Below, piece by piece: positions 38,177 through 47,237 of a stretch of DNA of 64,000 bases. Source of the DNA: Emticicia sp. BO119 (GTDB taxonomy: Bacteria > Bacteroidota > Bacteroidia > Cytophagales > Spirosomataceae); the NCBI RefSeq assembly GCF_013912375.1, contig NZ_JACETV010000012.1:47909-111908 (forward strand), read 5' to 3'. Every line of letters begins with the position of its first letter. Within the stretch, counting starts at the first letter, position 1. The position numbers and the translations under genes were made by a program. Below the pieces are notes generated by a model that had not been told where the DNA came from, did not search any database, and saw nothing but the letters and a program-made list of their open reading frames with translations.

Positions 38177-38861
38177 AAGCTATGTGTGGATTTTCTCTAT
38201 GAATATATAATAAACTGCCATTGGCAATGACAGGAACAACCTGCGGTATCAATTCGTTTGGTAAAGCGGGGCAGCCAAAGCTCCGGCCTAATCTACCATG
38301 TTGTTTCACAAAACCGGTGCTTACATAGTCTGCGCCATGAATAATGATTTCGCGGCGACGGGCGTTGTCATTAATGCCTTTCTGCAAACCTCCTAATAGC
38401 AAAGCCATGCCGTGCTTCGGACTTTGAATGATTTGACCGACTGTATAGAATCCCAGACTGCTTTTATGTGATTCCATTTCGTTAGAAAAATGATTAGCCA
38501 TGTTGTCGCCTGAGTTCCGCCCATGTGCTACCAATGATGAGAATAATAGCTTTTTCTGTGCTATATCTATTACAAAAAATCTTTCCCGTATAGATGGCTG
38601 ATTGAAATCTATAATGGTAATGATTGATTTTGCCGGATGGTATTTTTCATAACCCGCCATTGATTTTTCAAACGCTGCATAATCAACTACTCCACTCAGT
38701 TGACATTCATTATAAAGTGTTTGTGTAACACTATTAGTAGTAACTGCATTCTTGCGGGAGATGTTTTCGTAATTAGCATTTTTTGAAGTAATGGTGTTTG
38801 CTGAGGATAGTGCAACACTAAAGGTAATCAGGAAAGAAATTAGCTGAAAGAAATTGAACAT
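38163..38861 (-). CDS. YkuD_2-type murein L,D-transpeptidase-like protein
   Basis: The protein has 232 residues from the ATG at 38861, which starts a signal peptide ([21 protein letters not shown]); the nine codons upstream are less likely. The catalytic region has IIIHGADYV and GRSFGCPAL (His165, Cys197), as in the 'murein L,D-transpeptidase catalytic domain' family. It likely acts on peptidoglycan in the periplasm. The 14-nt overlap with the downstream YcbB-like gene makes an operon near certain. Two different L,D-transpeptidase families side by side suggest linked wall remodelling. Confidence 0.85.
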   Translation of the reverse strand: MFNFFQLISFLITFSVALSSANTITSKNANYENISRKNAVTTNSVTQTLYNECQLSGVVDYAAFEKSMAGYEKYHPAKSIITIIDFNQPSIRERFFVIDIAQKKLLFSSLVAHGRNSGDNMANHFSNEMESHKSSLGFYTVGQIIQSPKHGMALLLGGLQKGINDNARRREIIIHGADYVSTGFVKQHGRLGRSFGCPALPNELIPQVVPVIANGSLLYIHRENPHIAYAKR

Positions 38862-39202
38862 AGCTTCATAAGGTGCATGTTTAAGCATGAGTATTCTGAC
38901 CTTATTGGCCGCTAAAAGCGGGTTTTGCAGGTTAAATATTAATTTTAAAGCATGCGTTTAAGTTAAATATTTGATTTGTACCTTTCCTTTAACGCCATTT
39001 TATACAGAATCATTTTATAAAGATTTACTTTTTTGCCTTGGCTGTTATATTGCCTTTGACAATTTTGGCGAAATCTGACCTGCAAGATGAGATTTAAGGA
39101 ATAGGATATTAAAGAACAGAATTGGCTATGAAACAGTTCCGGATGGGGTAGTACCGACTATTAAGTGGGTCAGCAGGTAGGATTTCTACCTGCTGGCTTT
39201 TA
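38862..39202. other. Intergenic region with terminator hairpin
   Basis: No gene was found. A 10-bp hairpin (CAGCAGGTAG at 39171-39180 with 39186-39195) sits just beyond the stop of the giant metalloprotease gene on the minus strand and is its probable terminator. Confidence 0.5.
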
Positions 39203-42200
39203 TTATTTTATTATTTTACGAAAAAATTCTTTCTTACTGGTTGTGATTCTGACATAGTATATACCAGGAGCAGAGAATGTTAAATCAATGGGTATCTGAG
39301 TAGATGAAACTTCATTTCTGGAGGTTATTGTTCTTCCTAAAATATCTGTGATAGTGTATGCAACTGCATTTTTTATCAGTGCTTCATCTATATGAAGCAT
39401 GGTTTCTTTCTGATATGGAACAGGGTATATCTTCACGAGGTTCTCTATTTCTTCTAATTTATGCACTATAATAGAAGCTTTTCCTGTAGAAATACCCTCA
39501 CCACATACATTTTTTATAGAGGAGATGGTAAGGGTTTCTGATTTCTGAGGGGCATATCCCACCGAGAAAATACTACTGGATATGTCGTTAAACAGCATTC
39601 CATTTGAAAGCGCAACAGTCCAGGGACCATCTCCTGAAAAAACCAACTGGAAATTAGTTGCATCTCCTTCCATTATAGAGCTTTTTCCGGCAATAGTAGC
39701 AACAGGGTATGTTTTGATGGTAAATCTTGCCTGAGACAAAGATCCTTTTATTGTCGGATTAGTGCCATTTACCTGTACACTATATGAACCTCCGGGGATG
39801 TTATCAGGAATAATAGCATATAAGCTATCACCTTGCATAATTGTTTGCAGGGTTCTATAAGAATTATTTATATTATATAAATCGACCGTAAAAATATTAT
39901 CAGGCTGAAATTCGCCATTAGTAATTCTGAAAGGGATAAATACTTTATTGCCAGTACAAACCGTGTTTACAAGCAGAGGCTGGGTAGTAATAACCGGCAA
40001 AGGCATGACATTCAAGTCGACGATACCCTTTGCCATCCCTTGTCCACAAGAGTTGCCTATATGCTTAATAGTATATTTGTTGATGCCTAAAATAGCTTTG
40101 GAATCAATAAAAAACGGGTTTTGCCTGATATTGGCGTATAATCTACCATCTGATAGCTCTATGCTATAAGGACCTTCGCCCGTAAAATCAATTCTGAGGC
40201 GTACATTAGCGTTTTCATAAACAGACTTTACCTCACTACTAATGGTAGCTGTACTCACCGGCTTTAACCTGAAGGCTTTGGTAGTTTCACTTTCAAGGTA
40301 AGGGCTTGTAGACACCACTTTAATTCTATAGCCTTCGCCCTCAGGTACATTGATCGGTATTGTGAAATTCAGAACCGAGTCATTATAGAGGGTTGTTTCA
40401 ATATCTTTAAATTTATTGCCGCTGTTATCAGTTAAGGTAACTTTGAAATTATTTTTTTCTCTGAAAGAACCATTCGCCTCGAAGGGTAAAAAGATATTGC
40501 CACCAATACATATTTCATTCGGTTGCTGGACTTTCAGTTCTGAGGCTCTTGGTTTTAATACTTTTACAGTCGCTGTTCCACTTGTTGAGCCTTCGCAATA
40601 CTTTGATTGTAAGCGCTTTATCGAATAAGTCTGCGTAGCAGGAGGAGATACTTTTAGTATCTGGGAAGGAAGATTTGTTGAGATGGATGTTCCATCAGAT
40701 AAGCTGAGGTCCCAGGGCTCTGAACCTGTTAAATCTAATTGAATAAGTCCCTGCCCGCCCGGAAGAATTTCGCTGTATCCGGATATTTTTGATGTCAGCT
40801 TCGGTAATATGATAAAAGCTGAAGAAAGCGGACTCTCTGAATAGGGTGCAGATGAAACTATCCTTAATTTGTATCCGTATCCGTTAATATTTTCTGGGAT
40901 TTCAATCTGTAATTTTTTTGTTTTAGAGTAGCCCACAATCGCAACAAATTTATCATCAGGCCCAATCAAATGGCAGGTAAAAAAATTTTCTTTATCAAAT
41001 TTGCCTGTAGTTTCAAAATAAATATGTGCAGGGTCATCGTAGTCTTTACATCGGAAAATAGCCTGATTGAATGCAAAATACTGAAAGGCAGTATTTACCC
41101 GGGTAATCATAGGAGTATTTTTTGGTTCGAGTACTTCTACCCTTGCACTGCCTTCAAATTTTCCTTCGCCACAGCCAGAATTGACTACGTAATTCATTGT
41201 AAAATTGTATATACCAGGGCCTGGTATCATATAAGTTCTATGACCCGGATAATCAATAATTATTTTGTTATGTATCACATTGCCTGTTCCGCCCGCTCTA
41301 GGGCCTATTGAGTATCCCCAGTCGCTGCCTCCATCTAAAACAAGATTCAATGGGATTTCCTGCCCGAAATAAACTGTCTGATTACCACTGAGCTTAGCCG
41401 TTGGAATATCATTAATTCTAAATGCTTTTGTAAAAGTGCCTTCAAAATAAGGCTCTGAAGAAATAATCTTTAATTTATAATTAGAACCTATCGGAACATC
41501 AATAGGAAATCTGATTTTTATAAGATTAGTCTTGCTTTCGCCGAGATATGTTAAAAACTGACCGAAACTATTATAAAGCGCAACTCTGAATACATTTGCC
41601 GGAGAGTAAGTACCCGTATAAGTGAACGGAAGTTCATATTCTTTGGCTTTGCAAAGGGCTCCTTCTTCAATTTCAGCAAATTTTATATGCGATGTATAAG
41701 CGGGTATTTCGTCGGTAATAAAAATTGTATAGTCTTCTGTTTCTCCACTAAACGTTGTAGTGCAGGGGTTATCCAATAAAAGAGAAGAGGTTTCATTATA
41801 GCTTCTGATGCGCAAACGGGTAACTCCTTTCTTGGCATTATCAGGAATCCTGAATTGTGCTTTTGAATACTGGAGGGCACTTTCAACTATGGCCTCATTT
41901 TTATCAAACTTTCCGTTCTGGTCATAGTCTATCCACATGATCAGATAATAACCAACTTTTGCGCTTAAATAGGTTTCACTCCCTAAATCACTTGAGGCGA
42001 TGTCGTAATTATAAGTGCCGCCTGGTTTTAAATAGGCCACCATTGCCGTATTATCTGTATAGTTATCTTTTCCGGTTGCTACCTCAAAGTTATTCAGCAG
42101 CATATTGCCATCTGTATCAGTAAGGCGCACGCGTGAAATTCTTCCATACTGTTCTGTTGTAGCCGTTATCTGAGGGATACAGTAGGTAACTGCCGAGTTT

Positions 42201-44782
42201 CTTATCTGACTTATCGCTTGTCCGTAACTCAAACCTTCGCCACAAGCATTGCTTACGGGGTTGAGCGTATAAGTTGTATTGTTATTTATTGTAACAGGAA
42301 TCTGCGCAGGAGTAGATGTAGCATAAAACTGAAAAACAGACTGACCTGTATTAACGGGAATAGTCCAGGGCCCACCTCCTGTGAGTTTTACATTAAGATA
42401 TTGGGTAGTGCCTATGTTCCCGGATAAGACCCCTTCGAGGAAAGCAGAGGGTTTTCTCCTGATTTCAAACTCATTCGATTCATTGCTTATGTATGCACCA
42501 TTTTTACTGACTACTCTCAGACGGTAATTACTTCCTTCGGGAGTATCTTCAGGAATAATAGCACTCAGGGGACTTATCGACCCATTTCCGGGGATGACTC
42601 TGAAGTTTTTTCCTTGGCTATCAGACAACTGAATCAGTAACCCGTCTTTTAAAGAGACACTTCCTGAAGTTTCATACGGAACTTTTATTGAGCCCCCGAC
42701 ACAAACAAAGGCAGAGGCAATGTCTGAAATTGTAAGTGTGTAATCAACATTTACCTTTGCCTGACCAGATACCTGTCCGTTCCCGCAGGTGCTGTTGCTG
42801 GCAGATTTCAATGAAAAGGTTTTGTTTTCAGCTGGTGAAACTTTCCATATAATGGTTTTTGTGAAGCCAATAATTGAGTCTCCTTCTGACGTAATTACCG
42901 TGATGGGTGTTTTGCCATTTATCTGAATATTCAGATAGGCATTTTTACCATTATTGATAGTTGTATCTCCACTCAGAACGGCGGCCACTTTAGATTGAAC
43001 TGAGAGGCTTTCGGAAATAGAGGTGTTTGCAGGATTAGAGGATATTACCTTGATTTTATAGCCGTTCCCCTCTGTCAGATCCTCTGGTACAACAAATTCA
43101 ATCAGGTTTTTCGGGTTAAGCGATTGGGCAATTTCTCTGAAGTTTCCACCCGTTTTGTCTGATAATTGTATGGTGAATTTATTGGCTGAATTGAAAAGAC
43201 CATTGGCTTTTATATTTAGCTTGAACGGCTTGCCCTGACAAAGATAAGCACCTGAAATATTTTCTATCGTAAAGCTTGTAGCCGAAGGTTTTGGCACTAC
43301 ATTTAACTGAATCTGTCCTTTCCCGATTCCCTCTCCACATTGATTCCAGACTCTTTCGGCAGTAACTATTTTATTCTTTTCTGCATAAAAGTAAAAATAA
43401 GGATCAATAGAAGACCACAATTGTGCTGTCCAAAAATTATCACTAAACTTTATGCTTGCCGTACCCCCACTTAATTTCATTGGCACTTCTACCCCTTCAT
43501 TTTCAAAAATATCGAAACTGCCGCTTAGTTCGAGAATGGGTAAAGAATTTGGATATATATAGTAATTGGAAAGAGTGCCACTAATGGCCGGACTTGAAGA
43601 GGATACCTGCAGGCGATAACTCCTCAGCCCCAAAGGCGTATTTTTAGGTATTTTACATATTATCTCATTTCCGGTTCCTTTTCCGACCTCTGTCGAAAAC
43701 GTATTATCAACTGCTATCAGATAAGCTTTAAACTCGTTATCGGGTTTAAACTGGCCGTTGGAACTGAATTTAACTGTAAAAGGTGTTTCAAGACAAATTT
43801 CAATTGGTTCACCCTGACTTTTTCGAACTCCGTTAAGGTACAAGTCACCGGCAATAATGGTGGTTGAATGCACGCCTTCACAATCAATACTATAAGCCTC
43901 TGTTGCATTAGTACTTTGAATAGTTCGTATCAGCAAGCCTGTTTTTATCATACTTATTTGGCCGGGCGTAAAAAAATTACCACAACCTCTGAAATAAGAC
44001 ATCAGATTGCCTATCTGTGGTTTATAATAATCTCCGTTGGCATCTGTTATATCGCTTATAAATTCACAATTATTGATACTAAATGAAATGCTCCCATAGG
44101 GGTCAGCCGGAGTATCACATATAAGGTCGCCTCTATATGCACAATTAGCCTTTTCTTCCCTTGTAACCAGTTCGCTATAGTTTCCACCTCCGGCATCCTG
44201 AAATGTATGTAAAAGTCCAAAATAATGGCCCATTTCGTGGGGAAGAATTTTGGTTATTAAATCATGACGATTTTTATAGGCGCAGAAAATCCGGTTGGTT
44301 GCTTTATTAGAGTTCGGAAAGTAGGCATATCCTCCAAGGTTAGGGTCGGCAAATTCTTTTACAAGATATAGATTAACAGCATTGGTTACTTCTTGTGTTT
44401 TACAAAAAGCATTTTCTGTTTGGGTATTGAATTTGTATGAGGCGTCATCGTTGATATAATTTATTCCGCCACAAAGATAAAATTGAATTTTGGCATCTAT
44501 AAAGTGTAGATTGAGTGTATCCATCAACTCGTTTATATCACTATCAGATAATTCTTTGTTTCCATCTGATTTGCTTACAAGATGGATTTTAAGTGCCACA
44601 TTTGTTATGATTTCTGCTCCTTTTCGGGCTTTCCCAATCTCAGCGGATTGAAATTTCTGTAAGAAAATACCTTTTTCATTTTGGGTCGGAGGTATAGTTG
44701 TACACCAGTTGTCTGGGGTTATCTGGGCTGAACTTTTAAAAACGAACAGAAACAAGGCCAGCAGGAAAAACAGTTTTTTCAT
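39203..44782 (-). CDS. Giant secreted M43 (pappalysin-like) metalloprotease/adhesin with T9SS tail
   Basis: The 1859-residue protein has a signal peptide (MKKLFFLLALFLFVFKSSAQ). Residues 60-290 form an M43 metallopeptidase: zinc motif HEMGHYFGLLH (182-192), a Cys-containing CDTPADP segment and the Met-turn NLMSY. At least seven copies follow of a module with an 'LC.G' start, an 'N.F.VQLSD..G' centre and an 'IP...P.G..Y.I.VVSS.P' end. One GEVED domain (WIDYDQNGKFDKNE) lies near residue 975. The C-terminus is a T9SS type A sorting domain (VKIYPVPYQKETMLHIDE, then PGIYYVRITTSKKEFFRKIIK). It is probably surface-displayed or secreted. Confidence 0.9.
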   Translation of the reverse strand: MKKLFFLLALFLFVFKSSAQITPDNWCTTIPPTQNEKGIFLQKFQSAEIGKARKGAEIITNVALKIHLVSKSDGNKELSDSDINELMDTLNLHFIDAKIQFYLCGGINYINDDASYKFNTQTENAFCKTQEVTNAVNLYLVKEFADPNLGGYAYFPNSNKATNRIFCAYKNRHDLITKILPHEMGHYFGLLHTFQDAGGGNYSELVTREEKANCAYRGDLICDTPADPYGSISFSINNCEFISDITDANGDYYKPQIGNLMSYFRGCGNFFTPGQISMIKTGLLIRTIQSTNATEAYSIDCEGVHSTTIIAGDLYLNGVRKSQGEPIEICLETPFTVKFSSNGQFKPDNEFKAYLIAVDNTFSTEVGKGTGNEIICKIPKNTPLGLRSYRLQVSSSSPAISGTLSNYYIYPNSLPILELSGSFDIFENEGVEVPMKLSGGTASIKFSDNFWTAQLWSSIDPYFYFYAEKNKIVTAERVWNQCGEGIGKGQIQLNVVPKPSATSFTIENISGAYLCQGKPFKLNIKANGLFNSANKFTIQLSDKTGGNFREIAQSLNPKNLIEFVVPEDLTEGNGYKIKVISSNPANTSISESLSVQSKVAAVLSGDTTINNGKNAYLNIQINGKTPITVITSEGDSIIGFTKTIIWKVSPAENKTFSLKSASNSTCGNGQVSGQAKVNVDYTLTISDIASAFVCVGGSIKVPYETSGSVSLKDGLLIQLSDSQGKNFRVIPGNGSISPLSAIIPEDTPEGSNYRLRVVSKNGAYISNESNEFEIRRKPSAFLEGVLSGNIGTTQYLNVKLTGGGPWTIPVNTGQSVFQFYATSTPAQIPVTINNNTTYTLNPVSNACGEGLSYGQAISQIRNSAVTYCIPQITATTEQYGRISRVRLTDTDGNMLLNNFEVATGKDNYTDNTAMVAYLKPGGTYNYDIASSDLGSETYLSAKVGYYLIMWIDYDQNGKFDKNEAIVESALQYSKAQFRIPDNAKKGVTRLRIRSYNETSSLLLDNPCTTTFSGETEDYTIFITDEIPAYTSHIKFAEIEEGALCKAKEYELPFTYTGTYSPANVFRVALYNSFGQFLTYLGESKTNLIKIRFPIDVPIGSNYKLKIISSEPYFEGTFTKAFRINDIPTAKLSGNQTVYFGQEIPLNLVLDGGSDWGYSIGPRAGGTGNVIHNKIIIDYPGHRTYMIPGPGIYNFTMNYVVNSGCGEGKFEGSARVEVLEPKNTPMITRVNTAFQYFAFNQAIFRCKDYDDPAHIYFETTGKFDKENFFTCHLIGPDDKFVAIVGYSKTKKLQIEIPENINGYGYKLRIVSSAPYSESPLSSAFIILPKLTSKISGYSEILPGGQGLIQLDLTGSEPWDLSLSDGTSISTNLPSQILKVSPPATQTYSIKRLQSKYCEGSTSGTATVKVLKPRASELKVQQPNEICIGGNIFLPFEANGSFREKNNFKVTLTDNSGNKFKDIETTLYNDSVLNFTIPINVPEGEGYRIKVVSTSPYLESETTKAFRLKPVSTATISSEVKSVYENANVRLRIDFTGEGPYSIELSDGRLYANIRQNPFFIDSKAILGINKYTIKHIGNSCGQGMAKGIVDLNVMPLPVITTQPLLVNTVCTGNKVFIPFRITNGEFQPDNIFTVDLYNINNSYRTLQTIMQGDSLYAIIPDNIPGGSYSVQVNGTNPTIKGSLSQARFTIKTYPVATIAGKSSIMEGDATNFQLVFSGDGPWTVALSNGMLFNDISSSIFSVGYAPQKSETLTISSIKNVCGEGISTGKASIIVHKLEEIENLVKIYPVPYQKETMLHIDEALIKNAVAYTITDILGRTITSRNEVSSTQIPIDLTFSAPGIYYVRITTSKKEFFRKIIK

Positions 44783-44986
44783 TAACTTATAAAAGTAGGT
44801 TCAGGTGTTTATATTAGTCACTTCTTTGAGGCAGGTTTTCCGAGGGGTGAGAGGCCTTTCAGACAAAACTTTGTATCACAGAAAATGGGAAGGCAAATTA
44901 CTAAAACTTTAAAAAAGTAAGCTGTTTTTTTGAATTAATTCTTTCTTTATAAACTGTAAATAACAGGTAGCGTGTATCATAAATAA

Positions 44987-45020
44987 CAAAGCCTGTTTTG
45001 ATAACTCAAAACAGGCTTTG
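44987..45020. terminator. Strong terminator behind the secreted protein gene
   Basis: A perfect 14-bp stem (CAAAGCCTGTTTTG at 44987-45000 with 45007-45020, loop 6 nt) lies just past the minus-strand stop at 45039 and is followed by TTATTTATG on that strand. Confidence 0.75.
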
Positions 45021-45038
45021 AATAATGGTTTCATAAGC

Positions 45039-45692
45039 TTATAACCCATTGTAATACATAATAACTCTTACTAAATCGTTTTCGGTTCTGGGGTTAAGTT
45101 TTTCTTTTTTAATGAAAGCTTCTATGTCAGAGGATTTGTCGGCTAATAATTCCAGAACTGATTTTTTATCGGTTTTAATTTTCGTGAGTTGAGTCAGCTC
45201 GCCTACATAATAGGTAAAGTTGTTTAACACATTTCTTTGCACTGTGGCTGAGCCATAGGGTTTCTCATCGATCAGGGTTTTATGGTTTTTTTTCCATAGT
45301 GTTATCCTGCCATTCAGGAGTTTTTCATAGAAAATGCCATCAAGCCCCCTGTGGAACTGATGCCCGTTGGCATCTTTCCCGATCGTGAAGGCTATTATTG
45401 GCTGGCTGAAAGCTTTCATACTTCCGTCCATATCCTGAAATATTACCTGATTGATTACCTGATCAAATTTCAGATCAAGATTTTCAAATTTTTTACCAGA
45501 TGCTAAGGTAACACTTCCCTTTTCCCAGTTTTCGAGCAGGTAGGGGGTACCCTTAACATTCATATATGACTGACCCGCCAGAGGTGTTCCTCCTAATGCA
45601 TCACCAGATACGGCTATCTGAGCATTGGCCGAACCCCAGGCCAGACAAATAAGGAGAAATAATTTTCTGAATTGTTTCATAGAGTTTTTCAT
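45039..45692 (-). CDS. Secreted protein of unknown function behind susD
   Basis: From the ATG at 45692 the protein has 217 residues and a signal peptide (MKNSMKQFRKLFLLICLAWGSANAQ); an ATG at 45680 is also possible. The body is beta-rich (LLENWEKGSVTLASGKKFENLDLKFDQVINQVIFQDMDGS...) and ends with helices (SVLELLADKSSDIEAFIKKEKLNPRTENDLVRVIMYYNGL). I have seen similar proteins only as uncharacterised exported Bacteroidota proteins. It lies 83 nt downstream of the broken susD gene on the same strand and may share its transcript. Confidence 0.75.
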   Translation of the reverse strand: MKNSMKQFRKLFLLICLAWGSANAQIAVSGDALGGTPLAGQSYMNVKGTPYLLENWEKGSVTLASGKKFENLDLKFDQVINQVIFQDMDGSMKAFSQPIIAFTIGKDANGHQFHRGLDGIFYEKLLNGRITLWKKNHKTLIDEKPYGSATVQRNVLNNFTYYVGELTQLTKIKTDKKSVLELLADKSSDIEAFIKKEKLNPRTENDLVRVIMYYNGL

Positions 45693-45774
45693 AATAAGAC
45701 GGGCCTTAAATAAAATGGGTTGCTGAGACTTGCTCAGGCAACCCATTTCAGATATAAGAAAGAACAAGATTAAA

Positions 45775-47217
45775 TTAGTTACCAATACCAGGGTTAGTTT
45801 GAATCTCTGATAATGGTATTCCGAAAATATATCTTGTTTCTGTTGGCTGAATTATAGCACCTGCACCAAAAGAATTGATAGGTTGGCCTCTTCTTAAGAT
45901 GTCATTTGTTCTGAAACCTTCAGCAAATAATTCGATACGTCTTTCAGTCAAAATAGCGTTTATTAAACCGGCTTTATCAAGTGTGCTGAAATCATAGCCT
46001 TTGTCTGAACGCTCGTGAACAGCTTGTAATATAGCTAATGCACGTGTCTGGCTGCCTGCTTCTGCCTCAGCTTCTGCCAGGTTTAATAGAACTTCAGCAT
46101 AGCGGATATTTGGTACGAAATCAATGTAGGGAGATACACCACTGAATTTAGTGCTTGATGGGAATGCAGCTACATTGGTAGTAGGAACTGTCAGTTTCGC
46201 TTTACGATCATCAGAAGCTCTGAATTGTGGGTTTGAGTAAATTCCGGTAGCACCTGTATTGATAAAATACTCAACATTACCTGCATTGAAATAATACCCT
46301 AACTGGTTTTGTGTGCCCGGAGCGTTGGTTTCTGCCATCGGGAATGAAAGAATCGACTCAACTGAAGTATATGGAGTTCTGAAAACAGACACTACGTCAG
46401 CTTGTAATTCGTGTGCTACACGGTTAGCTGATTTGAAGGGTGCAGAAGCTGAAACGATTTTGTTAGCTTCTGTAATTACACCTGCCTAATCTTTCTTTGC
46501 TAACAATACACGGGTTTTTAAGGCAATAGCCGTGTTTTTGTGGGCTCTTGTTGTACGCAGAAGTGGAGTGCCGTAAGTATCAGGTAATTGGCTTTCTGCT
46601 TCGTTCAGGTCTTTCAATACTTGCTCATATACCTGAGCTACGGTACTTCTTGCCAAATTATTGTTTGCAGAAGAGGTTTCGCCTTTGAGTCTTAACGGTA
46701 AACCCGGAGAAGCACCATTGTCTAAAGCATAAGGTTTGGCAAAGAATTGCACCAGGGAGAAATAGGTAAGTGCTCTCAGGAATTTTGCTTCTCCGGCATA
46801 GTTAGCAGCCAATGTTGTACTAACAGCATTAGGGTTGGCGGCTAATCCTTCTAAAAACAGGTTAGCTCTGTTGATAGTGAGGTAACCTTGTGTCCAGAAG
46901 TTGGCGATATATGTATCTGACGGATCCTGATTGCCCTGATAAGTAGAATAACCTGTTACAGAGTTAGTTGTACGGTTTACAAATTCTTCGGCACGTATAT
47001 CATTGTAAATCAGATAACGACCACCGAATAATGCACCACTTTTGGCTGACCCGTATAATCCGATTACCTGCGACTCAACACGAGCCGGAGTACTAAACAC
47101 CGTAGCATCTGACAAGCTTAACTCGGGGATAGCCTCAAGAAAATCTTCTTTACAAGAAGAAAGGCTCATGGTTAATGCCAGTGATAAGATTCCTATTTTT
47201 TTATTTAATATTTTCAT
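45775..47217 (-). pseudogene. susD-like lipoprotein gene broken by an in-frame TAG
   Basis: The frame runs from an ATG at 47217 with a lipoprotein signal (LTMSLSSC) and reads as a full RagB/SusD protein. A TAG at 46486-46488 interrupts it. Upstream it ends ...TRVLLAKKD; the same frame continues AGVITEANKIVS right after the stop and runs to 45775 with SusD C-terminal patterns (VRYAEVLLNLAEAEAEAG-like segment, ILTERRIELFAEGFR, PLSEIQTNPGIGN). No frameshift is needed: one base change from TAT or TAC (Tyr) explains it. SusD proteins bind glycans at the outer surface with SusC. Confidence 0.85.
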
Positions 47218-47237
47218 TAGATCAATGTCATTTAGAA

